Positions 18,662 through 26,755 of a stretch of DNA of 64,000 nt are shown piece by piece (within the stretch, counting starts at the first letter, position 1; each line of letters opens with the position of its first letter). The position numbers and the translations under genes were made by a program. The notes below the pieces were generated by a model. That model was not told the DNA's origin. It searched no databases and worked only from the letters and a program-made list of their open reading frames with translations. This DNA is from Marinimicrobium koreense (lineage in GTDB: Bacteria > Pseudomonadota > Gammaproteobacteria > Pseudomonadales > Cellvibrionaceae): NCBI RefSeq assembly GCF_003762925.1, contig NZ_RJUK01000001.1, positions 2,728,001 to 2,792,000 of the forward strand, given 5' to 3'.

Positions 18662-19927
18662 CTATTCGAACCGGATGACTCGGTTTCGGCCCTGGCGTTT
18701 GGCCCGGTAAAGAGAGGCATCCGCGCGATCGAGAGTCATTTCCAGTTCACCGGGCAGGGACGCGGTGGCGACACCGATACTGACGGTCGCCTGTTCGCGC
18801 TCCAGCTCCGGATGCACAAGCTGAGCAACCTGAACCCGAGCGCGCTCAGCGACGCGCGTCGCTGCCTCAAGATCGGTGCCCGGCAGTGCCATCAGGAACT
18901 CCTCACCGCCCCAGCGCGCAATCTGATCACGTTCCCGACAGCAGTGGGCGAGGGTCTCCGAAACCCTGCGTAGAATAACATCACCCACACCGTGGCCATA
19001 GTTATCATTGATGGGTTTGAAGTGATCGATGTCGATGAACAGCACACTGACCGGCCAGGCCGTCGGGTCAGCCTTGACTACTTCAAAGTATGCGGACAGG
19101 CCGTGACGGTTCATGACCCCGGTCAACTGATCGACTTCGGACAACTGCTGATACTGCTCTTTCTGCGCTTTCAAGTGGGTCGCCACACGCCGAAGCTGGT
19201 AGAGCCGAACGGCGCCAGCCAGCAGAATGACCACCGCCCAGGAAATCAGAATGTAACGGTACCAATGCTCTTCCGATACCCAGTCGCCTTCAAAAACCAC
19301 ACGGCGAATGCGCAATTCGTGATACCCCAGCGCCGCGGGGAAGGCGATATCAATGCCGAACGCCGCTACCCGCTCAATGCTTCCCTGCGCATGCTTTCTG
19401 GGAACATTGTTATTGTTGACCCACCAGTCCGCCACGGTGAACTCTGACAGGTTGATTTCAATGGTGTCCGTCGTTTCATCAACCGACACGTACATGCTCA
19501 TGTATTTAGAGGAATCCACCGGTTCCTGCATGCTGGAAAAACCAGGCTCGAACTCACGAATAAAAAATCGCAGCTTTTTATTGGCGCCCTGGTAATCCAC
19601 ATCGACCCGCATGAGATCGTAGTCACTCAAGTCCACCAGCGGTGGATCGGCACGACCGTCCAGAATGATATGCAGTCCGCAGAAGGGCTCCAGGTCGATT
19701 CGGGGAGTCTGGAGTTTGCAGCGTAGGTGAATGTCGGAGGGACTGGCTCGTTCCGCATAGCTGGCCCCACCAAAGATGTCTTCGGAATAGAGATACCATT
19801 CCGGATTATCCGTGGGAATCCACTGCCATGTTTTCGCCGGCAGATAATCGTAGGCTCCCACCAGGCCCAGGGTGACCAATGCCCAGACAAGCAATACCTT
19901 GCCAATAAGCGTCGACTGCTGTGGCAT
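18662..19927 (-). CDS. Membrane-anchored diguanylate cyclase (GGEEF)
   Basis: About 421 residues. One N-terminal membrane helix (LIGKVLLVWALVTLGLVGAY), an extracytoplasmic domain of about 190 residues with many aromatic and acidic residues, a second helix (YILISWAVVILLAGAVRL), a short coiled coil and a GGDEF domain. The active motif reads WGGEEF, and RERD five residues before it is a complete RxxD inhibitory site. The sensor domain resembles beta-sandwich modules but I cannot name it. The ATG at 19925-19927 is preferred over a GTG 12 codons upstream; neither has a clear ribosome binding site. It is divergent from the GH43-like gene across a 256-base region holding a perfect palindrome. Confidence 0.87.
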   Translation of the reverse strand: MPQQSTLIGKVLLVWALVTLGLVGAYDYLPAKTWQWIPTDNPEWYLYSEDIFGGASYAERASPSDIHLRCKLQTPRIDLEPFCGLHIILDGRADPPLVDLSDYDLMRVDVDYQGANKKLRFFIREFEPGFSSMQEPVDSSKYMSMYVSVDETTDTIEINLSEFTVADWWVNNNNVPRKHAQGSIERVAAFGIDIAFPAALGYHELRIRRVVFEGDWVSEEHWYRYILISWAVVILLAGAVRLYQLRRVATHLKAQKEQYQQLSEVDQLTGVMNRHGLSAYFEVVKADPTAWPVSVLFIDIDHFKPINDNYGHGVGDVILRRVSETLAHCCRERDQIARWGGEEFLMALPGTDLEAATRVAERARVQVAQLVHPELEREQATVSIGVATASLPGELEMTLDRADASLYRAKRQGRNRVIRFE

Positions 19928-20108
19928 CAGGCGCGAGCACCCCCACTGGTCGGCGCCCACCACTCGGACGGTGGCCGGAAAGGCACCTTACGCTGATAAC
20001 AAAAAGGCAAAGAAATTCGATGTTCCATAGCAAATGGTTATGGTCTTTATCGCGTCTACTGTACTGAGAGTATGCACCGGAGTTCGACGGTGCGCCAGCC
20101 TGACCGCT

Positions 20109-20126
20109 CAGCCTTGATCAAGGCTG
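20109..20126. promoter_or_regulatory. 18-base perfect palindrome, possible operator
   Basis: CAGCCTTGATCAAGGCTG is fully self-complementary without a loop. It lies between the divergent diguanylate cyclase and GH43-like genes, 58 bases before the latter's start. The symmetry suits a dimeric regulator; the regulator is unknown. Confidence 0.45.
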
Positions 20127-20183
20127 GTCCATAGGGGTTCACATGCGCCATAATGACCGGCAGACGGATTCGGGACACGCACC

Positions 20184-21221
20184 ATGATGCAACTGCAAAA
20201 CGCACTTCGCCGCCCCTGGTTATGGCTCACTCTGGGCTGTTCACTGCTATGGGGTTGTATGGAACAAGAAGCTCCCTCACTCACACCGCCCGGCATTGAA
20301 AACCCGCTGATTCTGCAGCGGGCCGACCCATGGGTGTATCAGGATGAGTCCGGACATTTTTTCTTTACCTCCAGCGTGCCCGAGTTCAACCGCATTGAAC
20401 TGCGACAGGGCGATAGCCTCCAGGCCCTGCAGAGCGCCTCGCCCGAGATCATTTGGCGGAAAAAGACCAACGGCCCCATGAGCGCCAACATATGGGCTCC
20501 AGAGCTGCACCGCATCGACAAAAGATGGTATCTCTATTTTTCAGCCGGCAGCCAGGAGCATCCATTCGATATTCGCCTCTATGCACTCCGCAACGACGCC
20601 GATAACCCCCTTCGAGGCACCTGGCAAGAAGCGGAACAGATAAAAACCCGCCACGATACCTTTGCCCTGGACGCGACCACCTTTGAGCAAGCGGGGACGC
20701 GCTACCTGGTCTGGTCCCAGAAAGACCCGGAAGACCTTAAGCCAGCGTCTTTGCATATCGCCAGGTTGTCAGATCCCGTCACCCTCGAAGGTCCCGAAGT
20801 GCTCATTGGACGGCCCGAGTTTGCCTGGGAGCAGCGGGGTATCCCGGCCAACCAAGGCGCCAGTATTATCAAGCGCGGCGACCGCATTTTCATCTTTTAT
20901 ACCGCCAGCGCAACCGACCACCGTTCGGCGATCGGTGTGCTATGGGCCGAGGCTGATGCCGATCTGCTGGATTCCCAATCCTGGCATAAGCTTCCGGAGC
21001 CCGTACTGGCAACCAACGAAACACACGGGCGGCTGGGTCCGGGCCACCCCAGCGTCATCCAGCATCGCCCCTCCGGTGACACCTTGATGTTCTACCACAG
21101 CCGGGACTACAAGAACCTGCATGGTGGCGAGCTTGAAGACCCCAATCGCCACACCCGCGTGCGGCGGGTTCAATGGGACGAACAGGGGATGCCTGTGCTA
21201 CGCTCTGAGCTCCCTGATTAA
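20184..21221 (+). CDS. GH43-like family lipoprotein, catalytic acid replaced by Gln
   Basis: A 345-residue lipoprotein with a lipobox LLWGC (Cys25). The rest is a five-bladed beta-propeller of the GH43 alpha-L-arabinofuranosidase type. The catalytic base fits Asp48 (RADPWVY) and the pKa-tuning Asp fits Asp163 (ALDATTF). The segment WEQRGIPANQGASIIKR aligns with the family pattern WE...NEGPA, where Glu is the general acid; here the residue is Gln224. The downstream YTASATDHRSAIGVLWA and LGPGHPSV segments are well conserved. The protein may therefore be inactive, or act as a sugar-binding lipoprotein. A ribosome binding site with AAGGAGG leads the next gene 24 bases on, so the two probably form a unit with the TraB/GumN gene. 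Confidence 0.82.
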   Translation: MMQLQNALRRPWLWLTLGCSLLWGCMEQEAPSLTPPGIENPLILQRADPWVYQDESGHFFFTSSVPEFNRIELRQGDSLQALQSASPEIIWRKKTNGPMSANIWAPELHRIDKRWYLYFSAGSQEHPFDIRLYALRNDADNPLRGTWQEAEQIKTRHDTFALDATTFEQAGTRYLVWSQKDPEDLKPASLHIARLSDPVTLEGPEVLIGRPEFAWEQRGIPANQGASIIKRGDRIFIFYTASATDHRSAIGVLWAEADADLLDSQSWHKLPEPVLATNETHGRLGPGHPSVIQHRPSGDTLMFYHSRDYKNLHGGELEDPNRHTRVRRVQWDEQGMPVLRSELPD

Positions 21222-21245
21222 CCTGCACTCAAGGAGGACAGCACC

Positions 21246-22136
21246 ATGATCTTCACGTTACGCCACCCGATTCACACGTTGGTACTGCTACTCGGGGTCA
21301 GCTTCGCCCTGGGCGCATCGGCCAGCACCAGCCTGTTTGAAATCACCAAGGGCGAGCAGCGCATTTTCCTCGGTGGCACCATCCATCTGTTACACCCGGA
21401 CGACTTCCCACTGCCCGCCGAATTTGACGCCGCCTACGCCCAAGCGGACGCCCTCTATCTGGAAACCGACCTCGGGGTCATGCAGGATCCGGCCTTTGGC
21501 CAGAAAATGATGCAGGTCATGATGTACCCGCCCGGCAAAACCCTCAGTTCCGAGCTCAGCCCGGAGGTATGGAAAGAGCTACAAAGCTTTTCCCAGGCGA
21601 ACCAGTTCCCGGTACAGCAGTTCATGGGGTTCGATCCGGCGTTTGTCAGCATGGTAATGACTGTGATGCTCGCCCAACAGAACGGCATTCAGGAGGGCGT
21701 TGACGCCTACTTCTATCAGAGAGCACAACGCGATGGCCTGCCAATGGGCGAACTGGAAACGGCCGAGCAAGTGCTGGATTATATGCAGGTGATGACCGGC
21801 CACGACGGCGACACCATTATTCAGGCCACATTGACCGACCTGAAGCGCTTTGACCAGCTGATGACCGATATGGTCAATGCCTGGCGTACCGGGGACCTGG
21901 AAACACTGGACCGGGAAATGGCGCAACCGATGCGGGAGCAGGCCCCCGGGATGTATCGGACGCTGATGACCGAACGCAACAACGATTGGCTCCCGGTGCT
22001 GGAGTCCCTGTTTGAGCAGGAAGGAACCGAACTGGTTCTGGTGGGCTCGCTGCATCTGGCTGGAGATGACGGCTTGCTGAACTCGTTGGAACAGAAGGGC
22101 TACGCGGTAACCTCCTATACGGTCAACACCGACTAG
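21246..22136 (+). CDS. TraB/GumN family exported protein
   Basis: A 296-residue protein with a signal peptide of about 26 residues (ending GASAS). TraB/GumN features are IFLGGTIHLLHPDDFPLP near the start, YLETDLG with the conserved Glu, and GSLHLAGDDGLLNSLEQKGY at the C-terminus with the second conserved histidine. Related TIKI proteins are metal-dependent peptidases, but bacterial members are largely uncharacterised. A strong AAGGAGG lies 8 bases before the ATG. It is downstream of the GH43-like lipoprotein, and a weak hairpin terminator follows. Confidence 0.9.
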   Translation: MIFTLRHPIHTLVLLLGVSFALGASASTSLFEITKGEQRIFLGGTIHLLHPDDFPLPAEFDAAYAQADALYLETDLGVMQDPAFGQKMMQVMMYPPGKTLSSELSPEVWKELQSFSQANQFPVQQFMGFDPAFVSMVMTVMLAQQNGIQEGVDAYFYQRAQRDGLPMGELETAEQVLDYMQVMTGHDGDTIIQATLTDLKRFDQLMTDMVNAWRTGDLETLDREMAQPMREQAPGMYRTLMTERNNDWLPVLESLFEQEGTELVLVGSLHLAGDDGLLNSLEQKGYAVTSYTVNTD

Positions 22137-22157
22137 CTCTGTCCTTGTAGAACCCGG

Positions 22158-22176
22158 CGCCAGCAGGCGGTTTTTT
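22158..22176 (+). terminator. Rho-independent terminator candidate after the TraB/GumN gene
   Basis: CGCC (22158-22161), loop AGCA, GGCG (22166-22169), then a G and a run of six T. The stem is short but the T-run is clear. Confidence 0.5.
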
Positions 22177-22206
22177 GCGTCGGGTCACTTTACAAAACCC
22201 GCCCCC

Positions 22207-22238
22207 GTCAATGACACCCCATTAAACAACGTCAATGA
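22207..22238 (+). promoter_or_regulatory. Direct repeats upstream of the sigma-54-type promoter
   Basis: GTCAATGA occurs at 22207-22214 and again at 22231-22238, 24 bases apart. The first copy reads GTCAATGAC, itself a GTCA-N-TGAC palindrome. Position just upstream of the -24 element suits an activator-binding site; the activator is inferred. Confidence 0.5.
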
Positions 22239-22258
22239 TGGCGCGGGTTTACCCGCCT

Positions 22259-22275
22259 TGGCACAGTCCCTGCTT
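22259..22275 (+). promoter_or_regulatory. Sigma-54 (-24/-12) promoter of the PEP-CTERM gene
   Basis: TGGCAC, six bases, then TGC, with GG and GC at the exact spacing of the sigma-54 consensus (TGGCACAGTCCCTGCTT). It lies about 75 bases before the start codon of the PEP-CTERM gene. As I recall, PEP-CTERM genes are often controlled by a sigma-54 dependent two-component activator (PrsK/PrsR); that pair is not in this window. Confidence 0.72.
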
Positions 22276-22349
22276 CAGTACCTGCGATGCCGAATGCTCG
22301 AGCCTCGGCACGGACACAATACGCTGTTCGATTCAAGTAGGTACCTATC

Positions 22350-22892
22350 ATGAACATTTTATCAAAAGGATTTCGTGTCGCTCTGGCCACGGTTATTGTG
22401 GCGTTTGCGAGCCATGCACAGGCTCTGTTGTTGGGACCGGGAGATGCAGACTGGACCAGCAACTCAACATCCAACCTGAACGGAACCCAGGTGGCAGACA
22501 TTGTCGGAACCAGCTCGATATTGGAGCTTTACTATAAAAAAGATGTTGACGACGGTAAGGAGAGTGGCAGCTTTACCACCTCTTATAACGCCGCTTTTTC
22601 GGGCGACCCCAATAACGCTCTGATCACTTATGTCGGTGGAGCGTCAATTATCTGCCCGGAGTGTTATCTGATCGTCAAGAATGGAAAGCAGCCCCAGTAT
22701 CTGTTCAATCTCGCAGACTGGGATGGCCTGGAAAGCCTCGACCTGCAAGGGTTCTATCCCAAAAAAGGCGCCATTTCCAATGTCGCGATCTGGGGTAAAA
22801 CCGGAGTCAGCGTACCGGAGCCCAGCGCTCTGATACTGATGGGATTGGGATTGATCGGCTTGGGAATGGCCCGGCGCCGGGTAGCCCGCTAA
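22350..22892 (+). CDS. PEP-CTERM sorting domain protein
   Basis: A 180-residue exported protein. Residues 1-25 are a signal peptide ending HAQA. The mature part is small and rich in Ser, Asn and Gly, with one CPEC motif (102-105) that could form a disulfide. The C-terminus is a textbook PEP-CTERM signal: VPEP at 155-158, a 16-residue hydrophobic helix rich in Gly and Leu, and a basic end MARRRVAR. Such proteins are processed by an exosortase and are often linked to exopolysaccharide or floc formation. The gene stands alone behind a sigma-54-type promoter and before a strong bidirectional terminator. Confidence 0.9.
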   Translation: MNILSKGFRVALATVIVAFASHAQALLLGPGDADWTSNSTSNLNGTQVADIVGTSSILELYYKKDVDDGKESGSFTTSYNAAFSGDPNNALITYVGGASIICPECYLIVKNGKQPQYLFNLADWDGLESLDLQGFYPKKGAISNVAIWGKTGVSVPEPSALILMGLGLIGLGMARRRVAR

Positions 22893-22948
22893 GGAGAAGC
22901 TAATCAGCAGGGAGGATTACCCAGATCAAGGATGATGCCTCTTCTACG

Positions 22949-22980
22949 AAAAAGCCCGCAAGGAACTGCGGGCTTTTTTC
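22949..22980. terminator. Bidirectional Rho-independent terminator
   Basis: An A-run, then AAGCCCGCA (22952-22960), loop AGGAAC, then TGCGGGCTT followed by a T-run. The A-run before and T-run after make it work for both the PEP-CTERM gene (+) and the DsrE gene (-), whose stops face each other here. Confidence 0.9.
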
Positions 22981-23006
22981 TTTTGGGGTCGGCGTTTGAT
23001 CCGTTT

Positions 23007-23360
23007 TCAGAACGCCATGGACTTGCAGTCGTCCCGAGCCACCTGTTTGTAAAAATCCCCCATGCCCCCCATTCGGGTGCCGTCGAGAATCTGGCCGTCC
23101 CCGATACCCCGAGCTTCGGCGCAGGGCTTACAGACAATAATCTCCGCGTTCTCGTGCGCAAACACCTCCGCAAACTTGGCCGGCGGACCGCAGGGCACCA
23201 CCTTCTCATGGCAGCCTGGAACCGCCAGGGTCACCGCATCGTGAAACAGGATAAGGGTGACGGTATCACCGGCTTCCAGCGCCGTATTGGCGAAAATAAA
23301 GGGAATCGCCGCCCGGGTGGTATCGCTCGGCCCCCAGGTGGTGGAAATGGCGTAGTGCAT
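23007..23360 (-). CDS. DsrE family protein
   Basis: A 116-residue small protein of the DsrE/TusD-like fold: MHYAISTTWGPSDTTRA, the LILFHDAVTLAV strand, the conserved GCHEKVVPCGPP and the cysteine pair in VCKPCAEARG. These cysteines could carry sulfur as in sulfur-relay relatives, but the role is uncertain. The ATG at 23358-23360 has GGAGC 6 bases upstream; a longer frame starting 8 codons earlier is less likely. It is isolated between the bidirectional terminator and a REP pair, so it is probably monocistronic. Confidence 0.82.
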   Translation of the reverse strand: MHYAISTTWGPSDTTRAAIPFIFANTALEAGDTVTLILFHDAVTLAVPGCHEKVVPCGPPAKFAEVFAHENAEIIVCKPCAEARGIGDGQILDGTRMGGMGDFYKQVARDDCKSMAF

Positions 23361-23428
23361 AGTCAGCTCCTGTTTCGATTGCATTCAACATAGGCGCCGC
23401 ATGGGTGCCCTTGGATGTTCGGTTTTGG

Positions 23429-23531
23429 TTACGGCGGATGCGGGCTGCGCCCTTATCCGCCCTACGCAAACTGCCGTACTATCCTTAGGCGTAGGGCGGA
23501 TAAGCGCCGCAAGGCGCGCATCCGCCGCTAC
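23429..23531. repeat. Inverted pair of REP-like palindromes
   Basis: The left unit 23429-23467 (TTACGGCGGATGCGG ... TTATCCGCCCTACGC) and the right unit 23489-23531 (GCGTAGGGCGGATAAGCG ... GCATCCGCCGCTAC) are inverted copies 21 bases apart. This is the doublet organisation called REPIN in pseudomonads. It sits between the DsrE gene and the stop of the RND pump gene. Confidence 0.8.
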
Positions 23532-23542
23532 CTCACTCCCAA

Positions 23543-26500
23543 CTACTGTGTCGGCTCATGTTGGTAATGGTACGCGTAGTAGACCACCGGGATCACCAAC
23601 AGTGTCAACAGCGTGGACACCGCAATACCAAAAATCAGGGACACGGCCAGGCCACTGAAGATCGGGTCGTCCAGAATGAAAAACGCGCCCATGGTAGCCG
23701 CCAGAGCCGTAAGAATAATCGGCCGGGCACGCACCGCCGCCGCGTCAATCACCGCTTCGGCCAGAGGCTTACCCGCCTTCTGCTGATGCTGGACAAAGTC
23801 CACCAACAGAATCGAGTTGCGCACGATGATACCCGCCAGGGCGATCATGCCGATCATGGAAGTGGCGGTGAACTGTTTATCCAGCAGGGCATGGCCCGGC
23901 AGAATCCCGATCAGGGTCAGGGGAATGGGGGCCATGATGATCAAGGGCAGGCCATAGGAACGGAACTGCGCCACCACCAGCAGATAAATCAGGATCAGCC
24001 CCACCGAGTAGGCGATACCCATGTCCCGGAAGGTCTCAAAAGTAATCTGCCACTCGCCGTCCCATTTCAGGCTCCAGGCGTAGGGGTTGTCCGGCTGGTC
24101 GGTCCAGAATTGGGCCAGGGGGGCGCCCTTGATGGGCGTTTCGTTCAGCGTTGAAACCACATCCAGCATGCCATAGAGCGGGCTGTCGAGCGGGCCCGCC
24201 ATATCGGCGTAGACGAAGGTCACCGGCAGCAGGTCCTTGTGGTAAATGGTTTGGTCCCGGGTGGTTTCCCGGAATTGCACCACTTCACTCAGGGGCACGC
24301 GGGTGCCGCTCTGGCTGATGACCGAGAGCGAGCCCAGTAGCGCCTGATTGGCCTTGTAGGCTTCGTTCAGCTCCAAACGGATCGGAATTGGTGCCTTGCT
24401 GGCGGTGCCGTGCAGGTAAGTCACATCGGAGCCGGACAGCGCGGCGGTCAGGGTATCGGCAATCGCCTGCTGGCTGACGCCCAGACGCGCCGCCCGCTGA
24501 CGGTCCACTTCTGCAACCAATTTGCGCTGGGGCGCTTCGATATCATCGTCGATATCGACGAGGTCTTCGGTATTTTCAAACACCGCGCGCACCTCTTTGG
24601 CGACCTCCATCTGACCGCGATAATCCAGCCCGTAAACCTCGGCCACGATGGGCGCCATGACCGGTGGCCCCGGGGGCACTTCGACAATTTTGACGGTCGC
24701 ATTGAGCGACCGGCCAATGTCCTGCAGGGGCGCACGCACCGCGCGGGCAATGTCGTGGCTCTTTCGGTCGCGCTCGCTCTTGTCCACCAGGTTGACCTGA
24801 ATGTCGCCCTGATGGGGCTCCCGGCGCAGGTAGTACTGGCGCACCAGGCCGTTGAAATTGATCGGCGAAGCGGTGCCGCTGTAGGTCTGGTAATCGAGTA
24901 CCTCCGGCACGGTCTCCAGATGATCCCCCAGAACGTTGAGCACCCGGTTGGTCTGCTCCACCGGGGTGCCCTCGGGCATCTCCACCACCACCTGGAACTC
25001 GGACTTGTTATCAAAAGGCAGCATTTTCATCACCACCGCCTGAAAGCCCACCAGTGCCATGGAACCGCCAATCAGCACCAACAGAACCACCAGCAGACCG
25101 ACCCGGGCGCCGCGGCCCTCACGGGCGCGCAGAAAGGGGGTCATCAGGCGCTCGGACAGTCGGTGGGCAAAGCCAGAACGGTCGTTTTCGTCCGCCGCCT
25201 CGTGGTGAGTCACCCGGGCAAACAATCGGCGGTAGAGCCAGGGGGTGAACATGAAGGCGACAATCAGGGAGATCAGCATGCCCATGCTGGCGTTGATTGG
25301 GATCGGCGCCATGTAGGGGCCCATCAGGCCGCTGACAAAGGCCATGGGCAGCAAGGCGGCAATCACGGTGAAGGTGGCCAGAATGGTCGGGCCGCCCACT
25401 TCTTCCACCGCATAGGGAATGCGCTCGGTCATGGTCTTAAGACTGCCGGTGGCGCGTCGGTGGATGTTTTCCACCACCACAATGGCATCGTCCACCAGAA
25501 TCCCGATGGAGAAGATCAGGGCGAACAGGGAGACCCGGTTCAGGGTAAAGCCGTAGGCCCAGGAGGCGAACAGGGTAATGGCCAGGGTCACCACCACCGC
25601 GGCCCCCACCACCAGAGACTCGCGCCAGCCCAGGGTGACCAGAACCAGCAGCACCACCGAGGCGGTGGCAAAGAGCAGCTTTTTGATCAGGGTCTGGGCC
25701 TTGTCGTTGGCGGTTTTGCCGTAGTCGCGGGTCACGGTGGCGTTGATGCCCTCGGGCACAAAGGTACCCTGCAGGTGCTCAAAGCGCTCGATCACCTGCC
25801 GGGCCACCTCCACCGCATTGGACCCCGGCTGTTTGGCTACCGCCACCGTGACGGCGGGCTGACGGGGCAGGGACTGCTCATGGGCGGGGCCCATACCAAA
25901 GCTGACGTACTGTTCGGGCTGATCCGGCCCCAGGGTGATGTCGGCAACATCTTTCAGAAACACCGGGCCTCCCTGGTTCATGCCCACCACCAGCTCGGCC
26001 ACTTCGTCAGCGCTGCTGAGAAAACTGCCCGCCTGCACCTGAATGACCCGGTTGTCCGCCACCACATTGCCGGCTTCGCGGGAGACATTGGAGGCCATCA
26101 GGGCATTGCTCAGTGACTGAATATCCAGGCCATAACCGGCCAGCTTCTGCGGGTCCAGGCGCACGTTCACCGCCCGGGTGGGGGCACCGATGGTGTCGAT
26201 ATCCCGGGTACCGGGCACCCGCTGCAGTTCGGTTTCGATGGTGTGGGCCACCCGCGCCAGCTCGTGGGCTCCCACCTCCGGGTCATCACTCCACAGGGTA
26301 CCGGCGACGATGGGTACATCATCAATGCCCATGGGTTTGATCAACGGCTGGCCGATACCCGCATTGGCGGGTACCCAGTCCTGGTTGGAGTAGAAGGCGT
26401 TGTACAGCCGGACGATGGTTTCCTGGCGGGTTTCCCCCACTTCGAACTGCACCGTCAGTACTGCCATGCCGGGGCGGGAGGCAGAGTAGATATGCTCGAC

Positions 26501-26755
26501 GCCGGCAATTTCCGAGAGAATCTGCTCCGCCGGGGTGGCCACCAGTTGCTCCACCTCCCGGGCCGAGGCGCCGGGGTAGGGAATGAACACATTGGCAAAG
26601 GTCACGTCGATCTGGGGTTCTTCCTCCCGGGGCGTGACCAGCACCGCAAACAACCCGAGCAGCAGACCCATCAGGGCCAGCAGCGGGGTGATTTCGGTGG
26701 TCAGAAACTGCCGGGCGATTCGGCCGGACAGGCCGAGACGGGGTTCCTCACTCAT
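23543..26755 (-). CDS. RND family efflux transporter permease
   Basis: A 1070-residue pump beginning MSEEPRLGLSGRIARQFLTTEITPLLALMGLLLGL, a longer N-terminus than the AcrB type. Transmembrane-4 reads IFSIGILVDDAIVVVENIHRR with both proton-relay Asp residues. The second half repeats the fold (IGILPGHALLDKQFTATSMIGMIALAG). It has no metal-binding Met pair that I can see, so heavy-metal efflux is not supported. It is the second gene of a two-gene operon with a lipoprotein adaptor (4-base overlap). The shared promoter region carries an FNR/ANR box also facing the SQR gene, which suggests induction at low oxygen. Confidence 0.92.
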   Translation of the reverse strand: MSEEPRLGLSGRIARQFLTTEITPLLALMGLLLGLFAVLVTPREEEPQIDVTFANVFIPYPGASAREVEQLVATPAEQILSEIAGVEHIYSASRPGMAVLTVQFEVGETRQETIVRLYNAFYSNQDWVPANAGIGQPLIKPMGIDDVPIVAGTLWSDDPEVGAHELARVAHTIETELQRVPGTRDIDTIGAPTRAVNVRLDPQKLAGYGLDIQSLSNALMASNVSREAGNVVADNRVIQVQAGSFLSSADEVAELVVGMNQGGPVFLKDVADITLGPDQPEQYVSFGMGPAHEQSLPRQPAVTVAVAKQPGSNAVEVARQVIERFEHLQGTFVPEGINATVTRDYGKTANDKAQTLIKKLLFATASVVLLVLVTLGWRESLVVGAAVVVTLAITLFASWAYGFTLNRVSLFALIFSIGILVDDAIVVVENIHRRATGSLKTMTERIPYAVEEVGGPTILATFTVIAALLPMAFVSGLMGPYMAPIPINASMGMLISLIVAFMFTPWLYRRLFARVTHHEAADENDRSGFAHRLSERLMTPFLRAREGRGARVGLLVVLLVLIGGSMALVGFQAVVMKMLPFDNKSEFQVVVEMPEGTPVEQTNRVLNVLGDHLETVPEVLDYQTYSGTASPINFNGLVRQYYLRREPHQGDIQVNLVDKSERDRKSHDIARAVRAPLQDIGRSLNATVKIVEVPPGPPVMAPIVAEVYGLDYRGQMEVAKEVRAVFENTEDLVDIDDDIEAPQRKLVAEVDRQRAARLGVSQQAIADTLTAALSGSDVTYLHGTASKAPIPIRLELNEAYKANQALLGSLSVISQSGTRVPLSEVVQFRETTRDQTIYHKDLLPVTFVYADMAGPLDSPLYGMLDVVSTLNETPIKGAPLAQFWTDQPDNPYAWSLKWDGEWQITFETFRDMGIAYSVGLILIYLLVVAQFRSYGLPLIIMAPIPLTLIGILPGHALLDKQFTATSMIGMIALAGIIVRNSILLVDFVQHQQKAGKPLAEAVIDAAAVRARPIILTALAATMGAFFILDDPIFSGLAVSLIFGIAVSTLLTLLVIPVVYYAYHYQHEPTQ

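Noticed and set aside
24410-26116. A long plus-strand open frame opposite the second RND pump
   Set aside because: Antisense to a clear RND gene with the composition expected of such a shadow.
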